Below, piece after piece: positions 44,153 through 53,541 of a stretch of DNA of 58,484 nucleotides. Source of the DNA: Staphylococcus simulans (lineage in GTDB: Bacteria > Bacillota > Bacilli > Staphylococcales > Staphylococcaceae); NCBI RefSeq assembly GCF_003043455.1, contig NZ_PZGG01000009.1, positions 1 through 58,484 on the forward strand, given 5' to 3'. The notes beneath the pieces are model-generated. The model searched no databases. It was not told the origin of the DNA and was given only the letters and a program-made list of their open reading frames with translations. Position numbers and translations under genes: made by a program. Each line of letters opens with the position of its first letter. The stretch's first letter is position 1.

Positions 44153-44989
44153 ATGATGAAATCAATTCTTTTAATAGGCCAATCTAATATGGCAGGCAGA
44201 GGCTTTCTAAATGAAGTACCAGCCATTGTTAATGAACATATTCATGTTTTGCGTAATGGCAGATGGCAAATGATGGGTGAACCCATTCATGCTGACAGAC
44301 ATTTAGCAGGTGTCGGTTTAGCGAGTGCATTTGCGCAAGCATGGTCAATTGATCATCCCAATGAATCTATCGGCTTAATTCCGTGTGCCAAAGGCGGCAG
44401 TGCTATTTCAGAATGGCAACCAGGCAGTGTGTTAATGCGCCATGCACTTTCTGAAGCACGCTTTGCGCAAGAAACGAGTGAAATTATCGGTATTTTATGG
44501 CATCAGGGTGAAAATGACTGTAATCAGGATTTGTACCAAGTGTATCAAGCACAGTTAAAACAAGTGATTACGCATGTCAGAAAGGAACTTGATTTACCAC
44601 ATGTACCTTTCGTGATAGGTGGGTTAGATCACTTAGCTCATGCAGAAGGTTTCAGCCGCACTTTGACACAACATGAAGAAATCAACCATATTTTACAAAC
44701 AACACCACAACAAATACCAGACACATACTTTGTCACTTCAAAAGGATTAACGATGAATCCAGACGGTATTCATTTTAATGCACAATCATTAAGAAGATTC
44801 GGCTTGCGTTATTATGAAGTGTTTAAAACATTAACGTCATTATACGAACCGTTAAAAGATGAAGCGGTACGTGTTAAAGCTTTATATGAACGTCCGTTAT
44901 CTCGAAATGAACAGATGCGTATTGAATATGAAAAGTTAGCGACAGGTCAAATATCATTTGAAACGTTTAGCGAACGCCTTAAATCATAG
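44153..44989 (+). CDS. SGNH/SASA-family carbohydrate esterase
   Basis: A protein of 277-278 residues has the GQSNMAG nucleophile block at 9-15 (Ser11), the oxyanion-hole residues in AKGGSAISEW and WHQGENDC, and the Asp-x-x-His end DGIHFNAQS. The family (sialate O-acetylesterase/acetylxylan-esterase-like) removes O-acetyl groups from sugars. There is no signal peptide, so it acts in the cytoplasm. Two successive ATGs could start it. It diverges from mbcS. Confidence 0.8.
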   Translation: MMKSILLIGQSNMAGRGFLNEVPAIVNEHIHVLRNGRWQMMGEPIHADRHLAGVGLASAFAQAWSIDHPNESIGLIPCAKGGSAISEWQPGSVLMRHALSEARFAQETSEIIGILWHQGENDCNQDLYQVYQAQLKQVITHVRKELDLPHVPFVIGGLDHLAHAEGFSRTLTQHEEINHILQTTPQQIPDTYFVTSKGLTMNPDGIHFNAQSLRRFGLRYYEVFKTLTSLYEPLKDEAVRVKALYERPLSRNEQMRIEYEKLATGQISFETFSERLKS

Positions 44990-45000
44990 AAAATAGAATG

Positions 45001-45030
45001 CACCCTCGTGTCATCAACACGAGGGTGTTA
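45001..45030. terminator. terminator between esterase and nhaC genes
   Basis: CACCCTCGTGT (45001-45011) pairs perfectly with ACACGAGGGTG (45017-45027) between convergent genes. Confidence 0.8.
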
Positions 45031-45068
45031 ACTATCTGATATTAAATTTCTAAATATTCAAATAATTT

Positions 45069-46565
45069 TTATGCTAAGTTGGTATCGTTAGGCAAAGTGG
45101 CTTCCTTTTTTCTAGCCTTCACACCTTCACGTTTATCTTTCGGCAACTTCACAATTTTGTATCCTGTGTATGCGAAGATGATCGAAATGATTGGTACTAA
45201 GAAGTTTAAGAATGCGAATGGCGCATACTGCATTACACCGACACCTAATGTTGATGCGATAAACACACCACACGTGTTCCATGGAACGAAGACAGAAGTC
45301 AGTGTACCGCCATCTTCTAACGCACGTGATAAGTTCTTAGGATGTAGCCCTTTGTCTGTAAAGGTTTGCGCATACATACGTCCTGGTACAATAATAGAAA
45401 TGTATTGTTCTGAACAAGTGAAGTTTGTACCGACACAAGATAGAATCACTGATGTTAACAATGAACCTGTATTCTTTGCCCAACGTAAAATGATACTAAT
45501 AAGTGAGTCTAACATACCTGAATATTCTAAGACACCACCGAATGTCATTGCGACAAGTGTCAGTGAAATCGTATAGAACATTGACTCTAAACCACCACGA
45601 TTAAATAACTCATCTACCATCTTATTGCCTGACTCCATTGTATAACCTGTTTGAAGTGCAGTCAGTGCTTCTGTTAAAGAACCGCCTTGTACAAAGATTT
45701 GTGCGAAGAATCCTAAGATAATACCGGCACAAATTGCTGGAATGGCAGGTACTTTAAACATAACTAATACAATAACGGCTAAAGGAATTAATAATAACCA
45801 AGGTGAAATCACAAATTCATTCTGCATCGTTGATAGAATTTTCTCAATATTTTTAGCGTCGAAATTACGATTACCATACTGCATACCGATAATAAAGAAT
45901 GCAATTAATGAAATGACAAGTGCTGGGATAGTCGTATAAGTCATATGCTTAATATGTTCGAATAAATCTACTTTCGTTAACCCTGATGCCAAGTTAGTTG
46001 TATCAGAGAGCGGACTCATTTTATCCCCAAAATATGAACCTGAGATGACAGCGCCTGCTACCATACCTGGGTTGATTCCCATACTCATTCCGATACCCAT
46101 TGAAGCAACCCCCACAGTTGCCATGGTAGACCAAGAACTTCCGATTGCTAATGCGACAATACCACACAGTAAGACGACGACCGCTAAGAAGAAACGCGGG
46201 TCAATCAGTTGCAGACCGTAATAAATCATTGTCGCAACGACGCCGCTGCCAATCCATGATCCGATAATCAATCCGACTAAGATAATGATGACAATGGCAG
46301 GTAATGCATGTCTGATCCCCTTATACATCATCTGCTCGACATCATCGAACTTATAGCCATGCAACATGGTAACTCCGATAGCCACTGCTGTCCCAATCAT
46401 CAGTGGAATATGCGGTTCTTTCTTTAAGACTGCGACTGTAAATAACATGACCGCTATCATTAACCCTAATGTAAATAATGACGGCCAAATTCCGATGGCT
46501 TTAGGTTTCTTTTCGTTTTGTGCTGTTTGTTCTACGTTTTGCCCATTTTTTTCTTCTCCTTGCAT
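45069..46565 (-). CDS. nhaC: NhaC-family Na+/H+ antiporter (or malate/lactate type)
   Basis: A 498-residue protein with about 12 helices and NhaC marks: ALAIGSSWSTMATVGVASMGIG, SGSYFGDKMSPLSDTTNLASG and FVPWNTCGVFIASTLGVG. Members exchange Na+ for H+, or Na+-lactate for H+-malate (MleN). An AAAGGGGC site precedes the ATG. A full-consensus cre lies 48 nt upstream, so carbon catabolite control is likely, which fits an organic-acid exchanger slightly better than pure Na+ homeostasis. Confidence 0.85.
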   Translation of the reverse strand: MQGEEKNGQNVEQTAQNEKKPKAIGIWPSLFTLGLMIAVMLFTVAVLKKEPHIPLMIGTAVAIGVTMLHGYKFDDVEQMMYKGIRHALPAIVIIILVGLIIGSWIGSGVVATMIYYGLQLIDPRFFLAVVVLLCGIVALAIGSSWSTMATVGVASMGIGMSMGINPGMVAGAVISGSYFGDKMSPLSDTTNLASGLTKVDLFEHIKHMTYTTIPALVISLIAFFIIGMQYGNRNFDAKNIEKILSTMQNEFVISPWLLLIPLAVIVLVMFKVPAIPAICAGIILGFFAQIFVQGGSLTEALTALQTGYTMESGNKMVDELFNRGGLESMFYTISLTLVAMTFGGVLEYSGMLDSLISIILRWAKNTGSLLTSVILSCVGTNFTCSEQYISIIVPGRMYAQTFTDKGLHPKNLSRALEDGGTLTSVFVPWNTCGVFIASTLGVGVMQYAPFAFLNFLVPIISIIFAYTGYKIVKLPKDKREGVKARKKEATLPNDTNLA

Positions 46566-46612
46566 ATATAAACCAGCCCCTTTTTATATCTTTAGTGTCA
46601 TAATACATAAAA

Positions 46613-46627
46613 ATGAAATCGCTTTCA
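46613..46627 (-). promoter_or_regulatory. cre site upstream of nhaC
   Basis: ATGAAATCGCTTTCA matches every fixed position of the cre consensus WTGNAANCGNWNNCW. The remaining 570 bases to the next gene (46628-47197) are AT-rich and show no gene. Confidence 0.65.
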
Positions 46628-47197
46628 ACAAACGATTGACAGACAAAATGCTCAAATTCACCCTCTTTTTGTCTTTTCTGAAAATACATTGTCATTTCAG
46701 AAAGTGCTACAAAGTAAGTCATACCAACTGTTTTGATAATTCTGACAACTTAAATTTCACATTCATTTTACTGCTGATTTAAGTATCGAAAAAAATTAAA
46801 AAAATTTAAAATGCAGTTGCGATATGACCGACTAACGCACCAGCACTTTAATGAAGTGAATCACAGGAGATATGTCATTAGTTATTACTACCCTAAATTA
46901 TAAATTTAAAGCAAAGTGCATAAAAATGTAGGATAAAATGTTAAGGTGAAACTAGCTTGAGATAATTAACTGTGTTAAAAATGCTATGCTAAATTTTATT
47001 TTCCTCAATTGCTTAACCGAATTTAATATTTAATTAAGATTATAATGTTTTCACAAAAAATATGATTAAGTTATTTCAAGAAGGTTACACTGTTACTAAA
47101 GGACTTAATAAGTATGGATAAGCTTAAAGCGGAAATTAAGTGAACTTAGGAAAGGAGTTAACTATATAGAAAGAGCGATAAAAAGAGGTGTTGTAGA

Positions 47198-47911
47198 ATG
47201 AGAAAGATAAAGAATCCGATATTGATTTCAGCCAGTGTTGTTTCGATAGCTATGGTTAGTTTGTTGACATTATCTCCAGTAACGTTCAGTGCATCAGATA
47301 AGTATCAATCAATGACCCAATTACAACAAGCTACACAAGAGGGTAAAGATTGGACGATTAAAACGAGTAAGGGAACGAATGATACACTTATTGTTGCGCC
47401 ACATGGCGGTGGCATTGAACCAGGTACAAGTGAAATCGCATATGAAATTGCGAATAAAAATAATGCGAGTTACTACACATTTAAAGGTATTCGTCCAATA
47501 AATAATAAAGAACTGCATGTCACATCCGCAAATTATGATGAACCTAAAGCACAATCTATGGTACATGAGTCGAAAAAGACAGTGACTATTCATAAAACAG
47601 CACGTTCTGGTAATGACATTTATATAGGAGGACGTGATGATGCATTACGTGAACGCATCGCAACGTCGTTAAGATCAGAAGGTTTTGATGTTACAGAAGC
47701 TACAGGTAATATCGCAGGGCGTAATTTAAATAATATTACTAATCAAAACCAACAAAAAGCAGGGGTACAAATTGAGTTGAATAACCAATTTGCGAACCAG
47801 TTCTTTAAAAATAGCGATGCATCTCGTCCAAGTCGTGAAAATCCAGCAAATTGGACAGACCGTATGTCTGCATTCACTGACAGTATCAATAGTGCTTTGA
47901 ATGAGTCTTAA
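47198..47911 (+). CDS. secreted poly-gamma-glutamate hydrolase (PghP family)
   Basis: This 237-residue protein has a signal peptide (PILISASVVSIAMVSLLTL..., likely cleavage after TFS or FSA). The phage PghP-type zinc hydrolase domain follows: TLIVAPHGGGIEPGTSEIA (His and Glu ligands), VTIHKTARSGNDIYIGGRD and VQIELNNQF. Enzymes of this family cut gamma-glutamyl bonds in poly-gamma-glutamate. It is convergent with the capsule operon, 6 kb from capB, so it probably trims or releases the cell's own capsule. GAGGTGTTGTAGA precedes the ATG. Confidence 0.82.
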   Translation: MRKIKNPILISASVVSIAMVSLLTLSPVTFSASDKYQSMTQLQQATQEGKDWTIKTSKGTNDTLIVAPHGGGIEPGTSEIAYEIANKNNASYYTFKGIRPINNKELHVTSANYDEPKAQSMVHESKKTVTIHKTARSGNDIYIGGRDDALRERIATSLRSEGFDVTEATGNIAGRNLNNITNQNQQKAGVQIELNNQFANQFFKNSDASRPSRENPANWTDRMSAFTDSINSALNES

Positions 47912-47932
47912 AAGTTAATGAATATATAAAGA

Positions 47933-47965
47933 AGCAGCGGCACTTTTTAGGCCGCTGCTTTTTTG
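47933..47965 (+). terminator. terminator between the PGA hydrolase and yfhO genes
   Basis: AGCAGCGGC (47933-47941) pairs with GCCGCTGCT (47951-47959), followed by TTTTT. Confidence 0.85.
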
Positions 47966-47988
47966 AGTTTGTCACTTATTAAATGAAG

Positions 47989-50586
47989 TTATTTAGTTTT
48001 ACGACGAACAAACCAAGTAAAGCCAATAGCTAGAACCAGACCGATACCACTAAGGATTAATAGTGGATAAAAATAAGGCGGTGTATAAGAAAGGCGGATA
48101 TGTTTTTGACCTTTTTCAACTGGAATAACCGTCTCAATACCATTGCCTTTTTTAACTTCTACATCTTTACCATCTACAGTCGCATGCATGCCTTTTTCAT
48201 AAGGTGTCGGGATGACTAAATAACCGTGATCTTCTGGTTGTTTTGTAAAGGTATAACCATGAGATGTTGGTTTGATTTTAACACGGTCAACTGTGCGTGA
48301 TGCGGTTTTCAATGCTTGATAATCTTCACCGTATACACCTTTAAGTTTATAACGATAATTGCCTTTCGGTAAGTTTAAGCGTACTTTATCATCCGCTTTG
48401 ATACGAATAGTCAATGGATTAACCACACGACGATAAGAGTAACTGAGTGAACTGCGTTTTTGTGTGAATTCATTTAGTTTAACGCGATGTGGTTTATCTG
48501 GCGATTGTAATTCAAGCTCAATTTCAAAGTATAAGTCTTTATATTTATCAGTCATTGATTTTGGAAGGGTATAGTCAATACCTCCATTTTTCTCTTTAAC
48601 TTTTAAGGTTTTGTTTGTTTTATTCCAATGTGCATCATCAGCTTCTTCTTGGATTTGGTCTTTGTAGTTGATGTTATGTTCTGTTTTATTTGTTGCTGGT
48701 GTGGCGTCATCTAGTACGACACCTTTTAACATTGCGTGTTCTTTCTCAATCGGTGTTTTTAATCTTTTATTATCATAGACTTTATCTGTGATGTGTGTGG
48801 CAGGATAATCAATCGTTGATGCTGAATGTTCATATTTATTTTTCTTTCCTTTAATTGTGGATTGCGGTTCAAAGCCATAAGGACGGTTGTGGTCGATTGG
48901 GTTTTTGAAGCGGTCTTGTACATTCCACAATGCCATTAAGTTGGCACGATTACCTAAAAAGCGATAGTTACTATTTTTATCAATCGGTTGCGCAATCTGC
49001 ATGGTATTATCATAGTAATTTAAAATCTCTCCATTAAACAGGCTAGAGTATAGTGCGATTCCTCTAAAGCCATAAATTAAAGGCGAGTTTTGTGCAGGGA
49101 ATGAAAGATATTCAATACGACTAAATGGGTCTTTCTCTTTCTGCAGCTGATCAAATTTATGTTGCAGTTTGGCATTGTTGTAGTTATCTTCTTTCATTGA
49201 GGTAATCGGGCGCTCATATATAGACATATGTGTATCATGATAATTTTGTATCATCACTAATTGTTGAATAAATATGAGTAACACAATTGCGGTATAGGTG
49301 GCTTTTCGTTTCAATAAGTTCGGCTGATACAAACAGATAAATAGGAAAATCATCAATACAAGTGTGACCCACATCCATGTATTATTACCATCGTATTGTG
49401 TATACATATAGAACATGACTACGACGCAACCAAGAGCTGTATACAGATATTGCTTGATAGATACTTCAGAAAGATGAAGTAGGAATAACGCAATCAATAC
49501 ACTGGATGAAAGTCCTAAAATATACACCCATCTGCGTGCGGGCAATGAAAAGCCATTAAAGAAACTGTCGAAATAAGGTGATAATGAACCAATCAACATA
49601 ATCCAAGTTAAAATCGCAAATAAGCGATAGAAATAATATTTGTATAATTTAAACGCAAATAAGGCAATGAAAGTCAGTGTTGAAATTGTGATGTAAAAAC
49701 CATCAGAAAACATATGATATTTTTCTTGAAAATCAATAAGTAACGAAAGTTTTAAGTTCGGATTGATTTGACGGTTATTAGCCATAACTGCTGAAACGCC
49801 TGTATAAAAACCGAGACTTGCGATCATTAAACTGAGTACTGCCGCAATTATTAAAAGATAAAGTTTCTGTACGCGTTGGACGATGTCTTTGTGATACGGC
49901 CAAATGATGCGATATAAGGTATAGAAACTCAGAATAATAAACTCATAATAACTGAAGTAGAAATTAGAGAATAGTGTAATCGCAATCGCAATGATAAATA
50001 AACCAATTTTGCGTGCTTGAAAGAAACGTTCTAAGCCTAATAATGATAAAGGTAATAAGATTAACACATCACCATAAAATGACCAGGTGAAGTTAAAGTA
50101 AATCGTTACGACAGAAATTGCGTACATTAACGTTGCGAGTATGACGAAGAAGCGGTTGGAATTAAGATATCTAAAGAAATAGATACTCGTTAAGACTGTG
50201 AATACAACACGTATATAACTCAAGAAAATCTGATTAGCAGCCCAAAATTGTATACTGTGTGCTGGCAGATTAAAGAGTTGTTCACCGATATACACGATGC
50301 CGAAGTATAGCAATAATAAAGGTGACGTTGCGTAGTAATAAGATAAGCCTTTCGTATAATCTCCGCCTAAGCCAAATGAAACATCATAAAAGCTTCTGAA
50401 GTGTGTGTATTGATGATATAAATACTTTTGAAAAGGTACTAATTGTGAAAACCCATCGCCTTTACTAATGAACGCAATGCCTTTCGCCGCATTCATAAAG
50501 AATGGAATAAAAACTAATGTGGTTAGTGCGATACTCAACAGTAAAATCAGCAGAAACCGTTTAAGTTTAGGGTGCTCACGTCGCAT
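47989..50586 (-). CDS. yfhO: YfhO-family multi-spanning membrane protein (GT-C-like)
   Basis: This 865-residue protein has about 12-13 helices in the first 440 residues, a large extracytoplasmic C-terminal domain (about 460-835) and a final helix before VRRKTK. YfhO proteins are GT-C-like glycosyltransferases implicated in lipoteichoic-acid glycosylation in Bacillus and Listeria. An AAAGGAGG site precedes the ATG. It lies 120 nt after capD on the same strand, with a partial terminator between, so it could be a weakly co-transcribed last gene of the capsule locus. Confidence 0.83.
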   Translation of the reverse strand: MRREHPKLKRFLLILLLSIALTTLVFIPFFMNAAKGIAFISKGDGFSQLVPFQKYLYHQYTHFRSFYDVSFGLGGDYTKGLSYYYATSPLLLLYFGIVYIGEQLFNLPAHSIQFWAANQIFLSYIRVVFTVLTSIYFFRYLNSNRFFVILATLMYAISVVTIYFNFTWSFYGDVLILLPLSLLGLERFFQARKIGLFIIAIAITLFSNFYFSYYEFIILSFYTLYRIIWPYHKDIVQRVQKLYLLIIAAVLSLMIASLGFYTGVSAVMANNRQINPNLKLSLLIDFQEKYHMFSDGFYITISTLTFIALFAFKLYKYYFYRLFAILTWIMLIGSLSPYFDSFFNGFSLPARRWVYILGLSSSVLIALFLLHLSEVSIKQYLYTALGCVVVMFYMYTQYDGNNTWMWVTLVLMIFLFICLYQPNLLKRKATYTAIVLLIFIQQLVMIQNYHDTHMSIYERPITSMKEDNYNNAKLQHKFDQLQKEKDPFSRIEYLSFPAQNSPLIYGFRGIALYSSLFNGEILNYYDNTMQIAQPIDKNSNYRFLGNRANLMALWNVQDRFKNPIDHNRPYGFEPQSTIKGKKNKYEHSASTIDYPATHITDKVYDNKRLKTPIEKEHAMLKGVVLDDATPATNKTEHNINYKDQIQEEADDAHWNKTNKTLKVKEKNGGIDYTLPKSMTDKYKDLYFEIELELQSPDKPHRVKLNEFTQKRSSLSYSYRRVVNPLTIRIKADDKVRLNLPKGNYRYKLKGVYGEDYQALKTASRTVDRVKIKPTSHGYTFTKQPEDHGYLVIPTPYEKGMHATVDGKDVEVKKGNGIETVIPVEKGQKHIRLSYTPPYFYPLLILSGIGLVLAIGFTWFVRRKTK

Positions 50587-50626
50587 TATGTTAAGCCTCC
50601 TTTAGTAAATAGAATGTTAAAGAAAT

Positions 50627-50663
50627 GAGGACTGAGATAACTTTTGTGTCGTCATCTCAGTCC
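50627..50663 (-). terminator. hairpin between capD and yfhO
   Basis: AGGACTGAGAT (50627-50637) pairs perfectly with ATCTCAGTCCT (50653-50663). Only CATTTCTTT follows on the minus strand, so termination may be incomplete. Confidence 0.65.
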
Positions 50664-50705
50664 TTTGTTTATGATGGGTTTAAAGAATACAAATGATACA
50701 GAATA

Positions 50706-52304
50706 CTATCTCACTTCAACGTCATGTCCAGTTTCTATTTTCTTGTCTTTCTTGAAGTAAGTTGCACCTTGGAAACTGCCGAAGTTTGGATTGTCTGCGC
50801 TATTTTTAGGGTGATAACCTAAATCTTTGATTGTTTGAAGGTCTTCGTCACTCATGCCGTCTTCATAATAGACATCTTTGCCGTCATTATAGAAGCGTGG
50901 CTTATCAATAGTTTCTTGAAGTGAATCTTTACCGCGTAAGTAATTTGATAAGTTCTCTTGCATGAGCGTCGGTACTTTATTGCCGCCTGGTGTACCGCCG
51001 CCGAAGTAATAATCTTTACCGACCACAATGGTAGGTGAGATGAATGAACGCGGTGATTTATGTTTGCCACCGTGGTTATCACTATCTGGTGAATCTGAGA
51101 AACGTTTTAAAGCGTTGTTCATAAAGAAACCTTGCTTCGTATAAGCGCCAGAACCAAAGAAGTTGTTGAGTGTGTTCGTTGAACTAGTCATGCGGCCTTT
51201 TTTATCAACAACTACAAAGTGCGAACCAGCTGTATTCACTTGTCCTTGTAAACCGAATTGATTTTTAATGTTCTTGTATTTTTCAGCACGTTTTAATAAA
51301 TAATGATCTCCTGTATGTTTAGTGTCATTAGTTGCTTGATCATTGATTAAATATCTATTTTTAAAGTTGACATTTCTTGCTTCGATAACACTTTCAATAA
51401 AGTCATTTCGTTTTTCTTCACCTAAGTTGCCGTTGATAGACTGATCAATTTTCAGACCTTGAAGTGTCAACATACCGCTGGTTGGATTAGGTGATGTATA
51501 GACTTGGTTATTCAGATAGTTAGTTGAAAGTGGTTGTTTTGTTTGTGTTTTATAGTCAGTGAAATCTTTCTCGCTTAAATGACTCCCGCTTTGTTTAGCA
51601 ATACTTGGTCCTTGTGTTTTATAGAAATAATCCGGACCGTGATCTCTAATCCCTTTTAATGTTTTAGCTAATGCTTCTTGTTTAACGACGTCACCGTTTT
51701 GTACGACTTGATCTTCTTTTTTAAAGAAAGGTGAGTTGTTATCTAAGTTTCCACTATATTTAGAGAGGAGTTTTGCGAGGTCAGTGTTGACTTGGACACC
51801 ATCCTCAGCAAGTGGAATAACATAGTTTAAGATTTTCTTTTCACTCATGTGTCCTTCTTTTTCATGCATATCATGCATACCTTGAACAAATCCTGGTACG
51901 CCGACTTCGTCGCCTGTGTGATAATCATAGCCGGAAACAGTGTTGTAGTCATAGACAGTAGGTTTGGACCCCTTTTTTCCATCATACGTCAATGACGTAC
52001 CTTCACCGCCGAGACCTGCAGCATAAGGTTCAGTAACTGCTAGTGTATAAGCAACCCCGTATGCTGCATCGGCTGAGTTTCCGCCTTCTTGAATAATTTT
52101 ATTTCCGACGGCTCTCGCAATTTTATTGTTCGTTGCGACACCGTATTTCTTTTTAGCGTCTTTATGATTTTGAGAGGCTAATTTATTTTCATAAAGTTCA
52201 TCTTTATCTACTTGGTCTTCTTTATTTACAAAGTAGAAGACAGTAGATACCAGCAATGTGATGATAAAAATAACTGTCAGTACCTTTTTACTATAAATGT
52301 TCAT
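50706..52304 (-). CDS. capD: CapD, gamma-glutamyltransferase-like capsule anchoring/hydrolysis enzyme
   Basis: A 532-residue protein has an N-terminal membrane helix (about 8-22), then the GGT Ntn-hydrolase fold: NKIIQEGGNSADAAYGVAYTLAV, VGVPGFVQGMH, SSTNTLNNFFGSG and GTPGGNKVPT. In B. anthracis CapD cleaves itself before Thr352 (TTHF) and then anchors or cuts poly-gamma-glutamate. Here the matching stretch is NTAGSHF: Gly360-Ser361-His replaces Thr-Thr-His. The ATG at 52304 has GGAGG 9 nt upstream, located inside capE; an earlier ATG overlaps that site. The stop of capE lies 14 nt inside capD. Confidence 0.85.
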   Translation of the reverse strand: MNIYSKKVLTVIFIITLLVSTVFYFVNKEDQVDKDELYENKLASQNHKDAKKKYGVATNNKIARAVGNKIIQEGGNSADAAYGVAYTLAVTEPYAAGLGGEGTSLTYDGKKGSKPTVYDYNTVSGYDYHTGDEVGVPGFVQGMHDMHEKEGHMSEKKILNYVIPLAEDGVQVNTDLAKLLSKYSGNLDNNSPFFKKEDQVVQNGDVVKQEALAKTLKGIRDHGPDYFYKTQGPSIAKQSGSHLSEKDFTDYKTQTKQPLSTNYLNNQVYTSPNPTSGMLTLQGLKIDQSINGNLGEEKRNDFIESVIEARNVNFKNRYLINDQATNDTKHTGDHYLLKRAEKYKNIKNQFGLQGQVNTAGSHFVVVDKKGRMTSSTNTLNNFFGSGAYTKQGFFMNNALKRFSDSPDSDNHGGKHKSPRSFISPTIVVGKDYYFGGGTPGGNKVPTLMQENLSNYLRGKDSLQETIDKPRFYNDGKDVYYEDGMSDEDLQTIKDLGYHPKNSADNPNFGSFQGATYFKKDKKIETGHDVEVR

Positions 52305-52467
52305 GGAAGGTATGACCTCCATTAAAAGACACGTGTTTTTCAGTTTTTAAATCATGTTTTTCATATTTATCTAAAGGTTCATTCGCATTGCTGAGGATGA
52401 TCATTAAGAAAATGCTGGCGATGATTAATACAATAGCCGCATATAATAAGTAATTCTTAATTTTCAT
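52291..52467 (-). CDS. capE: CapE/PgsE-like small membrane protein (58 aa)
   Basis: A 58-codon frame between capA and capD: a basic start (MKIKNYLLY), one helix (AAIVLIIASIFLMIIL) and a His-rich polar tail (GGHTFHEHL). It overlaps the capA end by 11 bases and the capD start by 14, with an AAAGGAGG site inside capA. Tight overlaps on both sides argue that it is real. In Bacillus a small PgsE/CapE subunit supports poly-gamma-glutamate synthesis; the match here is by position, size and topology. Confidence 0.82.
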   Translation of the reverse strand: MKIKNYLLYAAIVLIIASIFLMIILSNANEPLDKYEKHDLKTEKHVSFNGGHTFHEHL

Positions 52468-53527
52468 AATAGTAGCCTCCTTTAGTTTCTTTGAGTTTAA
52501 TAGATGAATCGGAAATACGATTTTTCAGCTTCGTTTTCTCTACGACGTTCATGTTATCTTTAGTGATTTTATCTCCAGAAGTTTTAATGGGTGTAATCAT
52601 GAAATTACTGCGATGCCCATCCCAAGATTGTTGAACAGCTAAGCCTTTTTTATTTTCAGATAAGAAGTCATCTGAAGTAACATTACCTAAACTATAGAAA
52701 ATAGGTGTGTTGTGATGTTCCTCGATTTTTTGCGTAACGGTATTATGACCTAAGACCACATCAGCACCTGCTTCTGCTAGAGCGTGACCATAAGTCTTCT
52801 GACGGCTTGTAACATGTGGTTCATCTGGAATACCCCAGTCTACATTGACCACAACCATGTCATTCTCTTCTTTGAGCTTTTTCACTAATGGAATAAAGAT
52901 TTTCGGGTCTAATGCGATAGATGTTGTAGCTTTATTGGCATTCGTATATTTTGAATTGATGTCTGTAAATGACACTGTTGCGATTTTCTTACCATGAATC
53001 GTTTTATGAGACACTTTACTGTTTAATGGGTTTGAACCATTACCTGTTAAAAAGTTATAACCGTATTTTTGATTGGCTTGTTTTTCAATTTGTTTCATAT
53101 CTGCAAGATCTACAGCGTTGTTCGTCAAATTAAGATTCGTAAAGCCAAGTGATTTCATAAATGCGATATTATCTAAGTTCTTTTTGACATTCTTTGATGG
53201 GTTTTTAGAGACACGGTTGATGTTTAAACTTGTAGAAGCATAATCACTCTCTTTAATGATGTTATGAATCGGGTCGAACATATCGTCTAAGTCACTTTGT
53301 CTGATGTATTTATTCAAATTAACATTACCGAAGTAAGCTAAGTGAATATCATCTTTATGTTTAGCGAAGACATCGACCTTATGTGTTTTAGCAGTGGCCA
53401 TGAGCGTTATGAGTAGTATCAGCGCAACGATAGACACAACTAACATATATTTAGAATTATGCTTCTTTTGATTTTTGGATTTCTTTAAAATCCAATTCTC
53501 TATATTGAAACGTTGCTTGTTAGCCAT
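52457..53527 (-). CDS. capA: CapA, poly-gamma-glutamate synthesis/export protein
   Basis: This 356-residue protein has one N-terminal helix (about 27-46) and an extracellular CapA/PgsA domain of calcineurin-like fold. Segments recognisable against B. anthracis CapA: HLAYFGNVNLNKYI (for GDIMMGR), LNLTNNAVDLADM (for NLANNHMTDYG), VVVNVDWGIPDEP (for NTHWGEEYD) and DVVLGHNTVTQKIE (for GHHPHVLQ). Most metal-ligand Asp/His positions are replaced. CapA is thought to form the export part of the CapBCA(E) synthase. GAAGGAG precedes the ATG. Confidence 0.85.
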   Translation of the reverse strand: MANKQRFNIENWILKKSKNQKKHNSKYMLVVSIVALILLITLMATAKTHKVDVFAKHKDDIHLAYFGNVNLNKYIRQSDLDDMFDPIHNIIKESDYASTSLNINRVSKNPSKNVKKNLDNIAFMKSLGFTNLNLTNNAVDLADMKQIEKQANQKYGYNFLTGNGSNPLNSKVSHKTIHGKKIATVSFTDINSKYTNANKATTSIALDPKIFIPLVKKLKEENDMVVVNVDWGIPDEPHVTSRQKTYGHALAEAGADVVLGHNTVTQKIEEHHNTPIFYSLGNVTSDDFLSENKKGLAVQQSWDGHRSNFMITPIKTSGDKITKDNMNVVEKTKLKNRISDSSIKLKETKGGYYYEN

Positions 53528-53541
53528 ACTCTAACTCCTTC

